Under the pieces are notes generated by a model that was given only the letters and a program-made list of their open reading frames with translations, made no database searches and was not told the DNA's origin. From CAWAMR01 sp963783095 (GTDB taxonomy: Bacteria > Planctomycetota > Planctomycetia > Gemmatales > Gemmataceae), in assembly GCA_963783095.1 (NCBI GenBank), contig CAWAMR010000003.1, positions 124,001 to 188,000 of the forward strand: DNA of 64,000 nt. The letters are read 5' to 3'. This document shows, one piece after another, positions 37,651-47,078 of this stretch (positions within the stretch are counted from its first letter, which is position 1; the number at the start of each line of letters is the position of its first letter). Made by a program: the position numbers and the translations under genes.

Positions 37651-37811
37651 GATGACAAGGTGACAAGGTGACAAGGCGACAAGGTGACAAGGTGACAAGG
37701 TGACAAGGTGACAAGGTGACAAGATGACAAGATGACAAGGTGACAAGGTGACGAGACGAAAGGGTGACATTTTGATGACAATCACCTTGTCACCTTGTCA
37801 CCTTGTCATCT
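37651..37811. repeat. Mirrored tandem array, unit TGACAAGG (8 nt), about 13 copies
   Basis: The left arm 37653-37756 has about 13 copies of TGACAAGG with a few variants. The right arm 37782-37811 has about 3.5 copies of the complement CCTTGTCA. The core is about 25 nt. It is the most asymmetric array in the window and ends 7 nt from the TPR gene stop. Confidence 0.92.
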
Positions 37812-37817
37812 TCGCGG

Positions 37818-39034
37818 TCATTCTTCCCGAAACGGCTTCTTTTCCTCATACAGTTTGAGTCGGAGTCGATTCTTCGTTTCCTGTTCCTTGCTGTCGGGGA
37901 AACCAATTTCAAGTGCCTTGCTCTGCCACTTCACTGCCTCGGCAAAGTTGCCGCACTCGGCATAGGAACTGGCAAGACTATCCAGACACTCAGGATGCTT
38001 CCATTGCGACAATTCGCACGCTCGGATTGCATATTCCAGAGCTTGCTTCCCGTTGCGTATCGTGTCATTAGGACAGGTCGAAAGCACCGCCGCAACATTT
38101 CGATAGAACAGCGGATCTTTGGGATTGAGCCGAATCGCTTCGGAGTAATCGCGGAGCGAGTTGGCGTAGTCTTTGGCGTTGAAGTAGATGAAGCCTCGTT
38201 GTTCGAAAGCGCGAGGCTCCGTGGGAAACAGTGCGATCAGCGTATTCATGTCCTGAATCGCGTGGGCGAAATCCTTTTTGGTGTTGAATGTCGTGCAGCG
38301 ATACTTCAGAGCAGAGACATCCTGGGGATTCTGTCGAAGCACTTCGGTATACTCGGCGACGGCCTTGTCGTAATCTTTCATGAGCACGTAGACCTTCGGC
38401 GCAGAAAATAGCCGTCGGCCCTCTGCGGGTACAGGCGGACGATTTCCGAAAAATCGTCGAGTGCCTTGGGGTACAGTTTCTGAACGATGAATGCCTCGGC
38501 ACGAAGCAGATAGCCTTCGGGATTTTTGGGATAGAGCTCAATGATCTTCGAGTAATCCGCCATGGCTTTCGCGTAATCTTCCTGCATTCGTTTCTTGGTT
38601 TCGTCATCCGTGGCGGATTGTCGTTGTTTCTCGGCTCTGTACAGGTAGGTCGATCCTCGATCCTGCAAGGCCCTGAGGCTGCGCGGATCGATTTGGACGG
38701 CAAGGTCGAGATCGGCAAGAGCTTTGGCGATCTCTTTCTGCACGCGAAAGACCGTAGCCCGATAGAGCAGCGGACGGATATTTTTCGGCTCGGTCTGGAT
38801 CGCCTGAGAAAAATCTGCAAGCGCCTTGTCAAACTCTTTCCGAACAGCGTAGCAGTTGCCGCGATTGATGTAGTTATCAGCGGTCGGACTCTCTCGAATC
38901 CAGGTTGTGAAAAGTTCGATCGCCGTATCCGAATCATCGGAGTTCATGGGTTCCGCAGCATGCACTCGTTTGCCAGCGGAAACCAGCGAGGAGAGGAGGA
39001 ATAGGCAACCCCATACCATGCGAAAGCCGGTCAT
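37818..39034 (-). CDS. Exported TPR-repeat protein, one frameshift
   Basis: About 405 residues. A signal peptide (MVWGCLFLLSSLVSAGKRVH) is followed by about eight TPR units (YINRGNCYAVRKEFDKALAD, LLYRATVFRVQKEIAKALAD, YLLRAEAFIVQKLYPKALDD). The frame changes near 38390, then continues with LMKDYDKAVAEYTEVLRQNP, ALKYRCTTFNTKKDFAHAIQ and FEQRGFIYFNAKDYANSLRD. Inserting one base (LRAKVYVLMKDYDK) restores continuity. Periplasmic or secreted TPR proteins act as docking platforms; the partner is unknown. Confidence 0.8.
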
Positions 39035-39151
39035 TTGCAGCTCCTTGATCGCGGCGACGGCAGTTCAGGCGTTACCCTCTTTATCACATCGTTGGCGAAG
39101 CGGAAAGACGAAAAAGAGATCCTTCAGAAGTTCCGAGGTAGCAGTTAAGCC

Positions 39152-39276
39152 AAAGGCGAGCGTCGAGGCGTAAGCTCGACGTCGACTGCCACCACTCGTG
39201 CGCTCATTGTTCGCCGGTGACCCAACCCCTGTATGGTGACTGTCCACGTCGAGCTTACGCCTCGACGCTCGCCTTT
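39152..39276. repeat. Perfect 31-nt inverted repeat
   Basis: Arms 39152-39182 and 39246-39276 are exact reverse complements (starting AAAGGCGAGCGTCGAGGCG). The loop is 63 nt. It lies between coaD and the TPR gene on the same strand. Confidence 0.93.
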
Positions 39277-39302
39277 GCCTAAACAGGTACGTGCCGAAGG
39301 AA

Positions 39303-39809
39303 CTATTGTTTGCGCTCCCGCGCGCGCTCCATCAACCGGGCATGGACCTCGGGCGGCAGAAACTTGCTCAGATCGCCTTCAAGAGTGGCAATTTGCCGCA
39401 GCAGTGAACTGCTGACATGGGAAAACTCCTCCTTCGCCATCAGGAAAACCGTCTCGATATCCGAATCGAGGTTCAGGTTCATCAGCGACATGGTGAACTC
39501 GTATTCCATATCGCTCAGGGTTCGCAGTCCGCGTATCAGGAGGCGGGCACCCACTTCGCGGACAAAGCGAACCGCCAGCCCGCTAAAGGGCCGAACTTCG
39601 ATATTGGAGTAAGGTTTGGTGACGAGCCGGAGCAATTCGACGCGCTCGTCGACGGAAAAAAACGGGGTCTTGTCGGGGTTGATGCCGACTCCGACAATCA
39701 GAGTATCGACGATCTTGCTGCAACGCTGAATCACGTCGAGATGTCCGAGATGAACCGGGTCGAAGACGCCCGTATAGACCGCACGACGATTGCTCAGTGT
39801 GTTCGGCAT
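39303..39809 (-). CDS. coaD: Phosphopantetheine adenylyltransferase
   Basis: 168 residues. It catalyses 4'-phosphopantetheine + ATP to dephospho-CoA. The (H/T)xGH motif is in YTGVFDPVHLGHLDVIQR (HLGH 20-23). Also typical are VGVGINPDKTPFFSVDERVE, LLIRGLRTLSDMEYEFTMSL and the C-terminal VSSSLLRQIATLEGDLSKFL. ATG 39809 (MPNTLSNRRAVYTGVFD) was chosen over 39872, whose extra residues are not family-like. A class-V aminotransferase gene lies 50 nt upstream on the same strand. Confidence 0.95.
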   Translation of the reverse strand: MPNTLSNRRAVYTGVFDPVHLGHLDVIQRCSKIVDTLIVGVGINPDKTPFFSVDERVELLRLVTKPYSNIEVRPFSGLAVRFVREVGARLLIRGLRTLSDMEYEFTMSLMNLNLDSDIETVFLMAKEEFSHVSSSLLRQIATLEGDLSKFLPPEVHARLMERARERKQ

Positions 39810-39859
39810 GAGGTTCTCCGTTGCCGGTACGCCAATTTCCTGATCGGCATGTTTTCGGT

Positions 39860-40981
39860 TCAACTCAGGCAATCGATGAGCCGATCGATTTCTCCGAATG
39901 TGTTATAGCAATGCGGGCTGATCCGCAACCTACCGCCGCGCACATTCACAACAACCCCGGCGTCCGCACATTGTTTCTTCAAAAGAAAAGGGGGCACTTG
40001 CGGTTTTACCAGGGAGACAATGCCCGACTTCTCCCGGTTCACCCGGCTGCTGAACACTTCCAAACCCGCCCGAAGTGCGCGATCGCAAAGATAGTCGGTC
40101 AACACCATGACCTGCTCGGCGACGGCCCCGATACCCAGATTCAGCAACTGATTCACGCTTTCGCCGAGGCCGATGATACCGGCCACGTTGTAAGTGCCGC
40201 CTTCCCAGCGGCCCGCGTGCGGCTTGAGCCGGAAATCGATGGTGCTGAAGTCCGAGGAGTTCACCACGCTGTTCCAGCCGACGCCGATGGGGTGAAGGCG
40301 ATCGACCCAGTCCCGACGAATCCAGAAGATCCCCGCTCCTTCCGGGCCCAGGAGCCACTTGTGACCATCGGCGGCGAGCGCATCGATCGGCAATTGCCCG
40401 ACATCCAGCGGCAAAACCCCCAGCGATTGGATGGCATCGACGAAAAAGAAAGTCTGGTTCGAGCGGCAAAGTTCGCCGATTGCAGCCAGATCGTTGCGAA
40501 AACCACTGCTGAATTCGACGGAACTGAGCGAAATCACCCGTGTCCGGCTATCCATCGCTTGGCGTATGTCCTCGATGCGGATTCGACTGCCTTCGCTGGG
40601 AACGGTTCGGGTCTCAACTCCGCGATGGCGCAGATTCATCCACGGATAATGATTCGCGGGGTATTCCTCGGCCGCCAGCACAACATTGTCGCCGCTTTGC
40701 CACGGAAAGCCCTCGGCGATCAGGCCGATTCCCGCAGAAGTATTCGGGATGAAGGCAAGATCGTGCGGATCGGCATGGAGTAAGGTTGCAGCGAGCCTGC
40801 GAACCGCTTCGATGCGATCGGCCCAACGATGAAACGAGCAAACGCCGTTATTGCTGAGATCCTCGGCATATTCGCCCATGGCCCGAACCGTCGATGCCGG
40901 CAGGGGAGACACCGCTGCGTGATCGAAAAACGCCCAGCGCTGGGTTACGGGGAAATCGTTGCGGAGATCGTGCCAGTTCAT
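39860..40981 (-). CDS. Class V aminotransferase / cysteine desulfurase-like PLP enzyme
   Basis: 373 residues. The N-terminus FFDHAAVSPLPASTVRAMGE and the PLP lysine in ADGHKWLLGPEGAGIF (about Lys210) place it in fold-type I class V. The middle motif VISLSSVEFSSGFRNDL (ligand strand) and the C-terminal GGRLRISPHCYNTFGEIDRL fit. The cysteine-containing loop of true IscS/SufS desulfurases is not evident, so it could be a desulfurase-like, kynureninase-like or isopenicillin-epimerase-like enzyme. It is divergent from the M50 protease gene. Confidence 0.85.
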   Translation of the reverse strand: MNWHDLRNDFPVTQRWAFFDHAAVSPLPASTVRAMGEYAEDLSNNGVCSFHRWADRIEAVRRLAATLLHADPHDLAFIPNTSAGIGLIAEGFPWQSGDNVVLAAEEYPANHYPWMNLRHRGVETRTVPSEGSRIRIEDIRQAMDSRTRVISLSSVEFSSGFRNDLAAIGELCRSNQTFFFVDAIQSLGVLPLDVGQLPIDALAADGHKWLLGPEGAGIFWIRRDWVDRLHPIGVGWNSVVNSSDFSTIDFRLKPHAGRWEGGTYNVAGIIGLGESVNQLLNLGIGAVAEQVMVLTDYLCDRALRAGLEVFSSRVNREKSGIVSLVKPQVPPFLLKKQCADAGVVVNVRGGRLRISPHCYNTFGEIDRLIDCLS

Positions 40982-41103
40982 TTTTTGAGTTTCCCGAGTA
41001 ACGGATCAAGATGCAAGCCGGAACTTGAATTTCGAGTCTCGCAACTGAGGGAGTTTGGACCTACAATCCCATTGCGATCCGATTTCCGCGCTGGAGCCTT
41101 GCA

Positions 41104-41859
41104 GTGTTCGAAACAGCCCCAACACCCTTCGATGTTCGATTTCCGCTTTTTGGTATTCCCATCCGAATCCACCCGTCCTTCTGGCTGATCTCGGTTCTGT
41201 TGTTGTACGACATCGTAGCGATTAGACCGATCGCGGCAGGATTGGTGCTGGCGGCGTTGTTTTTCTCGATATTGTGCCATGAACTCGCACATGCGCTGGT
41301 ATTTCGTCGATACCGAATCCATTCGTCCATCGTGATATACTGTTTCGGAGGATTGACCCGACCCGATTATAATCCGCCTCGGTACACTCAGCGGATCGCG
41401 GTCTCCCTTGCCGGGCCATTGACCAATTTCCTCATTATGGGATTGACCTGGGGAACGAATCAAATTGAACCCTGGCGAATGCTCTCCATCGACGTATTCA
41501 TCCTTTACGATTATCTCTTTTATCTCAACCTGTTTCTCGGAGTTATCAATCTTTTACCGATATGGCCCTTCGATGGCGGCCAAATCAGTATGGAATTGTG
41601 GGTTCGGGCACGACCGCGAGACGGCGTCGTTTATGCACTCCGAATGTCGATGACTTGTGCACTGATTCTCATCGCCTATGCGGTGATTTCTCATTTCAAA
41701 CTGATTCCGGAATTGGCTGGAATCTTGTTCGGATACACTCCCAGCATTTTCATGGTCGTGATACTCGCCATGCTGGCAATGAGCAATTATCAACACTTAC
41801 AAGCATTGGCCCAGCAGCGATCCTACTACGACGACGATCGTCCGCCCTGGCGACGATGA
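41104..41859 (+). CDS. Site-2-protease-like M50 zinc metalloprotease
   Basis: 251 residues with about five or six transmembrane helices. The zinc site HELAH (59-63) lies in helix two (LFFSILCHELAHALVFRRYR). The third ligand is in NLLPIWPFDGGQ (about 149-160). No PDZ domain is present, as in small rhomboid-like SREBP-protease relatives. It would cleave membrane-embedded substrates such as anti-sigma factors. The GTG start has GGAG about 9 nt upstream. The tail (ALAQQRSYYDDDRPPWRR) is highly charged and faces the cytoplasm by inference. An MFS gene follows after 43 nt. Confidence 0.88.
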   Translation: MFETAPTPFDVRFPLFGIPIRIHPSFWLISVLLLYDIVAIRPIAAGLVLAALFFSILCHELAHALVFRRYRIHSSIVIYCFGGLTRPDYNPPRYTQRIAVSLAGPLTNFLIMGLTWGTNQIEPWRMLSIDVFILYDYLFYLNLFLGVINLLPIWPFDGGQISMELWVRARPRDGVVYALRMSMTCALILIAYAVISHFKLIPELAGILFGYTPSIFMVVILAMLAMSNYQHLQALAQQRSYYDDDRPPWRR

Positions 41860-41902
41860 GGCAAAGTTCTCGACAACCAACTTTTGCCAGAGGTGAAAAC
41901 CG

Positions 41903-43128
41903 CTGCTTCACACTTTCCGTTCTCTGGAACATCGCAACTACCGCCTTTACTTCATCGGGCAGGGAATCTCGCTTATCGGCTCCTGGATGCAGACCACGGC
42001 ATTGATGTGGCTGGCCTACGACATGACTCATCAAGCTCGCTGGCCGGCCTTCATCATGGTGGCGATGATCGGCCCAACGGTGCTGCTCGGCCCCTGGGCC
42101 GGGAGCCTGGCCGATCGATATCCCAAGCACAAGCTAATCCTCCGCACCCAAGTGGGATTTCTGCTTTCTGCTTCGATGCTTACCATCCTCGTCGCGCTGG
42201 GGTGGATTACACCGTGGGTTCTGCTAGTGATGATGTCTTTCCACGGCATTGTGCAGGCGATCGATTTACCTTCACGTCTATCGTTTGTGCCGGAGTTGGT
42301 GCCGCGCGAATATCTCATCAACACAGTAGCGCTGAACTCCGTCCAGTTCAATACCGCTCGTGTGTTGGGACCGGCGGTCGCCGGCTTATTGCTCTACTAC
42401 GTTGGCTCTGAAATGTGTTTTCTGATCAACGCCTTGAGTTACCTTGCGGTTCTGGCGGCTCTGCTGGCGATGCGCGATATTCCGGCCAATTCGCTGCCGG
42501 CACCCGGCCCAAGGCATGCCGGTGGAGGCTTCGTGGTTTTGCGGCAACGTCCCCGGCTCCTGCTCCTGATCCTTTTGGCTGGTATGGCAGCGATCAGTGC
42601 CTGGCCGCTGTTGTCGCTTCTGCCCGCGTTTGCAGAACGAGTCCTGCATCTGAACGACAAAGCTTATAGCCTGGCTTATAGCACGATGCTCAGTTCGGTC
42701 GGTGTCGGGGCCCTGTTGGCGGCACTGACCGCAGCGACGTTTAGCACCGAAGATCGCCAAAAGCCGCTGCTGACCGTGGGCGTCGGATTCGTAAGCATTG
42801 CGCTCCTTAGGGCTATCGCAAGTCGAGGAACTTTTTACGGCAACACTATGCTGCGCTTTATTCGGATTCGGCATGATCTTGTTCTTCGCAACGGGTCAGG
42901 CGGCCGTGCAATTAAGCGTGACCAGCGCGGAACCGAGGAAAGGTGATGGGCGTCTGGGCTATGATGCTGTCCGGAGGCACACCGGTCGGGAATCTGATTT
43001 TCGGACCGGCAGCGGATGAATGGGGAGTAGCCAGGGTTATCTTCGTTCAGGGCGTGATGATGGCAGTAGTCTTTGGGATTATGATCATCAAAGGAAAACC
43101 TTCCGATGCGTTAATGGAGCACGATTGA
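41903..43128 (+). CDS. MFS transporter (DHA3/EntS-like), two frame breaks
   Basis: About 405 residues when repaired. The start segment LLHTFRSLEHRNYRLYFIGQ and GISLIGSWMQTTALMWLA is typical of the enterobactin-exporter-like MFS group. The A-motif is GPWAGSLADRYPKHKLILRT. The first frame ends near 42820, the next (LGLSQVEELFTATLCCALFG, FFATGQAAVQLSVTSAEP) ends near 42950, and the last (VMGVWAMMLSGGTPVGNLIF) runs to 43128. Dropping one T near 42810 and one A near 42945 restores it. No ATG or GTG precedes the first family residues; only CTG 41903 with AGAGGTG upstream fits. It may form an operon with the M50 gene. Confidence 0.8.
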
Positions 43129-43162
43129 CGGACAGAGATGGTGGATTAAGATAGCGACGAGA

Positions 43163-43244
43163 GGTCCGGTGGTGGAATTGGCAGACACACAGGTCTTAGG
43201 AGCCTGTGCCGCAAGGCGTGTGGGTTCAAGTCCCACCCGGGCCA
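43163..43244 (+). tRNA. tRNA-Leu (anticodon UAG)
   Basis: An 82-nt cloverleaf. The acceptor stem GGTCCGG / CCGGGCC has one G-T pair. The anticodon loop CTTAGGA carries TAG at 43197-43199. There is a long type-II variable arm, and the T-arm is GTGGG-TTCAAGT-CCCAC. The discriminator is A43244 and no CCA is encoded. The 3' 22 nt are the crossover site of the integrated element. Confidence 0.93.
43223..43244 (+). other. attL: 22-nt crossover repeat within tRNA-Leu
   Basis: The last 22 nt of the tRNA gene (GGTTCAAGTCCCACC...GGGCCA) recur exactly at 49426-49447. The insertion therefore left the tRNA intact. Confidence 0.88.
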
Positions 43245-43331
43245 TGTGTACGTTTGGACAGTATTCGACATCAGGGGAACTACTTGGAATTAGGCGGGTT
43301 TTCGCACGGTTCTCTTCGATGCCCGCATTCG

Positions 43332-44483
43332 TCATTGTCCCTGTAGTCCCCTCTCTCCCCCTACGTTCCAGTGCTGAGTGCGCTGAATTTGCGCCGCTTG
43401 CTCGAAGTCGGTATCACGAACTTGAAGGTAGTGCTTCGTCGCCACGTTGGGGGAGTTTCCCAGCCAGTAAGCGACAACGTGAACGGGGAACCGCTCGACA
43501 AGTTCCGTTTCCCTTGATGATCGAAGATTCTGCATGAGCCTGGGCCACGGTGTCAAGCCGGCTCGGCGAATGATCTTGGTTAGCGTCGTTCGCCAATTCG
43601 GGCCGATGGTCCTATCTCGGATAAGGTGAATCGCTCCTGCCTCGGCGGAATCAAACAGGGCTTCAAGGTGCGGTCGTAGTTCCGGGAACATTGGAACATA
43701 CCGTTCTTCCTTCGACGTGCCTTCCATCTTGGGGCTTCTCACCCGGAATCGGTTCTGATCCCAAAGCATGTCTGCCCACGTTAGCTCAACCACTTCGGAC
43801 GGACAGCGCAGCCCACCCCATCGGCATAGAGCTACGATTGCACGCCAATGCGGAGAAGGGCATTGATCGAGGATCTTCGCGGTATCTCCTGCTGACAGGA
43901 AGTAATGCTTTTCCGGGTTCTCCATTCGACCCGGCTTTATACCGTCGAAAGGGTTATCCTGAATCTTCTTGGCACGTTTCGCAGCTGTGAAGAATTGGCG
44001 TGCTCTCTTGATCGTTCGCGCTGCCGTCGCCTCGGCGTATTTCGCTCGAAGATGGATTACCCACCGATCGGCATCGGCCTGGGTGAACTGTCTCAGGTCA
44101 ATGCCCTTGCCAAAGAAATCGACAAGGCGGGTTTGGGCCTGTAGCAATCCTATCCTTGTGGCCTGTTTGATGTCGGTTCTGCCGTCGATGTAGAGAGTGA
44201 TGAAGTCGTGGAGGTTTACGGTCGCGTGCGAACGCTGGGGAAGTAATTTCACTGCCGCAAGCTTGTCGTAAAGATCGTCGCCGATACCTGCCACCCACTT
44301 GGAGATTTCGACATCGACGGGATGATTGGTAATCTGGGCCGCTGCCAGGATTTCGACCTTCAGCTTGATACGCTCCGCGTCCTTCTTGGGCATCTTGCCA
44401 AGCCGAATCGGCCGGCGCTTGCCATCGGCACCAAAGAAAAGAATACGTCTGTTACCGTTGGCATCGGTAGATAAACTTGCCAT
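43332..44483 (-). CDS. int: Tyrosine recombinase/integrase
   Basis: 383 residues. The N-terminal SAM-like DNA-binding part (HDFITLYIDGRTDIKQATRI, QADADRWVIHLRAKYAEATA) is followed by the catalytic domain. This has Arg226 in CRWGGLRCPSEV, Arg321 in MQNLRSSRETEL, and the nucleophile Tyr352 in NVATKHYLQV. The usual HxxR histidine is replaced by Gln/Asn, a variant I have seen in planctomycete integrases. ATG 44483 has AAAGGA upstream; the longer frame to 44654 overlaps the next gene. The gene end lies 88 nt from attL, as expected for a tRNA integrase. Confidence 0.92.
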   Translation of the reverse strand: MASLSTDANGNRRILFFGADGKRRPIRLGKMPKKDAERIKLKVEILAAAQITNHPVDVEISKWVAGIGDDLYDKLAAVKLLPQRSHATVNLHDFITLYIDGRTDIKQATRIGLLQAQTRLVDFFGKGIDLRQFTQADADRWVIHLRAKYAEATAARTIKRARQFFTAAKRAKKIQDNPFDGIKPGRMENPEKHYFLSAGDTAKILDQCPSPHWRAIVALCRWGGLRCPSEVVELTWADMLWDQNRFRVRSPKMEGTSKEERYVPMFPELRPHLEALFDSAEAGAIHLIRDRTIGPNWRTTLTKIIRRAGLTPWPRLMQNLRSSRETELVERFPVHVVAYWLGNSPNVATKHYLQVRDTDFEQAAQIQRTQHWNVGGERGLQGQ

Positions 44484-44625
44484 GATTTTCCTTTCTGAGA
44501 ACTGGCCGGCACCGATGAAGATGGTTCTCAGGTCATCCGTCATCGGGCCGGCCATAAGGCATTGAGAAGTATAACCGTTTTCGTTCTGAAGCGCTAAGCC
44601 AGTTGCACCATTTTTTTCATCTGAA

Positions 44626-44925
44626 TCAAACCCATTTCGGCGCGTTTGGATCATCGAAAAAAACTAGAACCGCTCGTTTGTTGTCCGGCCTCTTGCCTCG
44701 GACTTCGACCCGCAAAACCGGAGCGCCGGCGATCGCTTCGCCTCGGAGAATCCGAAGAATTCCATCCCGGTGTTGAATCAATTTCTCTCGAACCGATTCA
44801 GGTAATCCGTCTGGGGCGTGCCAACGTATTCCACCATTCGGGCCAAACTCAATCTTGATGCCGAGTTCCCGTATGGATCGGAGCGCCACGAATGCCGAAA
44901 GTACATCTTCGGGTGTGGGTGTCAT
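44626..44925 (-). CDS. Small element protein, unknown
   Basis: 99 residues. The N-terminal half (DVLSAFVALRSIRELGIKIE, then GGIRWHAPDGLPESVREKLI) resembles a short domain seen beside planctomycete integrase/DUF3987 modules; the C-terminal half is basic and ends FFDDPNAPKWV. The 'A-P-D-G-L-P...L..hR..I' pattern recalls TubC-like or primase-associated N-terminal domains. Its ATG overlaps the stop of the DUF3987 gene (ATGA), so they are co-translated. Confidence 0.65.
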   Translation of the reverse strand: MTPTPEDVLSAFVALRSIRELGIKIEFGPNGGIRWHAPDGLPESVREKLIQHRDGILRILRGEAIAGAPVLRVEVRGKRPDNKRAVLVFFDDPNAPKWV

Positions 44926-46670
44926 AGCTCACCCTCACACTCGCCGGGTTTCCCAGAATCATCAGGTAAATCAGGCAAATCATGTAAATTCGATGCCGCT
45001 GATGTCGTTTCGGAGTTTTTACCTGATTCTCCTGATTTACCTGATGGTTTCGGGTTAGCTTCGCAAAGCGGGCTTACCTCATAGCTTGGCGCTGGTGGCC
45101 GGCCTTTGCCTTCTCTTGGTGGTAGCGGTATTTGGCGGATGTAGTTGTGCTGTTCAAGCCGTTTCAATGGGCCGTCCAGGTCTTCCACCTTTTTGAATTC
45201 GGAGTTCTTGAGGTCATTGAGTACCTCCCATGCTTTGAAATGAATGCGCTTTTCACGAACGATCCAAGCCAACACGCGGCGGGCCGATTCAATGTCAATA
45301 TCGGCACCCATTTTTCCAAATGCAGCCTGGGCGTGTTGGAGAAGGTAATCGCGTCCGATGCGGATTGCATCGGCGACGATCTTCGCCGAAATGGGTTGCT
45401 GCCACGATTCACCCTCCCCTATCGTCTGGGCCATGTGCAATATCCCAGAGATACGGGCAATGGCACCTGCGAGCTTATTGGCCCAACCTGCCAAGTATGA
45501 CAGTGGCTCCCCTTCAGCAAGTTGCGGTTCCAGCCAGCTTTCAAAGGATTGGAGAAGTTTGTCGGCATCCCGCGAGAATCTGAGGAAATGTGGTGATGGA
45601 TTCCCATCCTCATCGGTAGTTCCGTCGAGTCCCCAAATTTTCCCCATCAATTCGCCGTATCGCTGTGCTACACCATTCGGAACGGGTGGCGCTGCGATCT
45701 TTCGAGAACCGACTATACTTCGCGGCAATGAAAACAGCAGGCGGGCAAGGAATCCGCGTCCCTTCAATGCTGTGCTGGAGTTCAACCCTACCAGTACGTC
45801 GGGTTGAACCGTAAGTGCCATACTCAGGGCGTGATTGTCGCCTTCGACGCCATCGCGATTGATTCGTTCTGATCGTGAAGAGCCGCCGCTATGCCCTTTC
45901 AAAACAATTTCGATAGCCGGCCTTTCGTTATAGCGACCAATGCAGATTTCAAAGAAGGTTCCCTCATCGTCCGCTATCAACGTCCGGTTGCCTTGCTCGT
46001 CCATCAGCTTGCCCAGAGCTTCCGGGGTAACATCCCCGGAAACCCAAAACTTGGGAAGTTCGGGCACAAGGAACTTGGCTACTTGCTGGGCCAGTTCCTT
46101 GGCCTCCTTCATCTTCTGTTCGCTTTCGCTGGGGTCGTTCGACTTGGCCGCCGCTTTCTCAGCACCATTTAGCCGGGCCTCCAAGATTTTCAGTTCCGAC
46201 TTGGCGTCGGCAATGATGGGGTCCATGCGTTCCCGTTCAAGGCGTTCGGATTTCTTGATCGGCTCCATAACCAGGTCAAAGACTGATGACTTCCTTTCGC
46301 CGGGTAACTGTGCTGTTACCGTGAATAGGTTTGTTGGCTCTGCCCAACCATCGCGGACAATCACCTTAAATTTCTGGGCCAGTCCTGCCCCCACCAACGA
46401 CAGCACCAACATTGCCGAAAGGTCTACGGGCGTCTGCGTGGCCGTCGCCACGGAACTACACCACTCACCCAACCAAGTAGGAAGCGCATCGACGGGAAAT
46501 ATGGGCACGGCATATTCGCCGCTCAATGGAATCGGTTGCTCCCAGGCGGGCGGGGTGGCATCCGTGGAAGATGTCGGCTTTTGCTCCGAAGATTCGCGGG
46601 CCGGCTTACCGTTGACTTCCGGAGTCTTCGGGCTTTTTGTCCGTGGCGTCGGCTTAAATGGATTGGCCAT
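44922..46670 (-). CDS. DUF3987 (YfjI-like) protein, primase/helicase-associated
   Basis: 582 residues. A Pro-rich start (about 1-45) leads to DUF3987: DLSAMLVLSLVGAGLAQKF, the P-loop-like TAQLPGERKSSVFDLV (about 113-128), a coiled coil (about 150-205), TPEALGKLMDEQGNRTLIAD and GRGFLARLLFSLPRSIVGS. In mobile elements these proteins act in replication of the element. A winged-helix-like region follows (WEVLNDLKNSEFKKVEDLDG). The C-terminal ~45 residues are low complexity (KPSGKSGESGK, LPDLPDDSG) and come from a mirrored repeat array inside the gene. It shares 1 nt with the upstream gene (TAATG). Confidence 0.82.
   Translation of the reverse strand: MANPFKPTPRTKSPKTPEVNGKPARESSEQKPTSSTDATPPAWEQPIPLSGEYAVPIFPVDALPTWLGEWCSSVATATQTPVDLSAMLVLSLVGAGLAQKFKVIVRDGWAEPTNLFTVTAQLPGERKSSVFDLVMEPIKKSERLERERMDPIIADAKSELKILEARLNGAEKAAAKSNDPSESEQKMKEAKELAQQVAKFLVPELPKFWVSGDVTPEALGKLMDEQGNRTLIADDEGTFFEICIGRYNERPAIEIVLKGHSGGSSRSERINRDGVEGDNHALSMALTVQPDVLVGLNSSTALKGRGFLARLLFSLPRSIVGSRKIAAPPVPNGVAQRYGELMGKIWGLDGTTDEDGNPSPHFLRFSRDADKLLQSFESWLEPQLAEGEPLSYLAGWANKLAGAIARISGILHMAQTIGEGESWQQPISAKIVADAIRIGRDYLLQHAQAAFGKMGADIDIESARRVLAWIVREKRIHFKAWEVLNDLKNSEFKKVEDLDGPLKRLEQHNYIRQIPLPPREGKGRPPAPSYEVSPLCEANPKPSGKSGESGKNSETTSAASNLHDLPDLPDDSGKPGECEGEL
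44957..45049. repeat. Mirrored tandem array inside the DUF3987 gene, unit of 9 nt
   Basis: Left arm 44957-44990 (AATCAGGTA-type 9-mers) and right arm 45016-45049 (TACCTGATT-type) pair at about 28 of 33 positions around a core of about 25 nt. In the minus-strand frame the arms encode GKSGESGK and LPDLPDDSG. A 9-nt unit keeps the frame. Confidence 0.8.
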
Positions 46671-46954
46671 TACAACCGTCCTTGCCGGGTGGCATCACGG
46701 ATCGATTCATCGATTGCATCTGCAATTTCGGGCGCAATGATGTCTCCGATCAGTTTCTTGAGAACGCCGGGTATGAATCGAAAGGCGGCGACGATGGGAA
46801 GGATGGCGTCGTTCGCAAGCTGTTGAGCTTCTCGCGGTCGGGACATCAATAGAGCCGTGAGAGATGCAATTCGGTCTTCGATGTAACCGGTAGCCTCGGC
46901 TTCGGGCCAGCCCGCCAGCGCTCGCCGCATGGAGAACAGGAAGAGCGCTGGCAA
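46670..46954 (-). CDS. Small helical element protein
   Basis: 94 residues, mainly helical (YIEDRIASLTALLMSRPREA, LPIVAAFRFIPGVLKKLIGD). No family is recognised. Its stop overlaps the ATG of the DUF3987 gene, suggesting translational coupling. The start MPALFLFSMRR may be later at the internal Met (MRRALAGWPEAE), 24 nt downstream. Confidence 0.55.
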   Translation of the reverse strand: MPALFLFSMRRALAGWPEAEATGYIEDRIASLTALLMSRPREAQQLANDAILPIVAAFRFIPGVLKKLIGDIIAPEIADAIDESIRDATRQGRL

Positions 46955-47078
46955 GGCGTCAGCCGGTAGCTACTCCGGCTTTCCCGATGGAGCGATTCTA
47001 TCTGGTTCTTTTTCCCAGATCAATTTTCATGCCACTTGTCAGTTGTTTCGACTTGGATTTCGAGGGGCCTTACTCTTC

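Noticed and set aside
37651..37811. Possible CRISPR array
   Set aside because: Units are 8 nt without spacers and are mirrored; no cas genes in the window.
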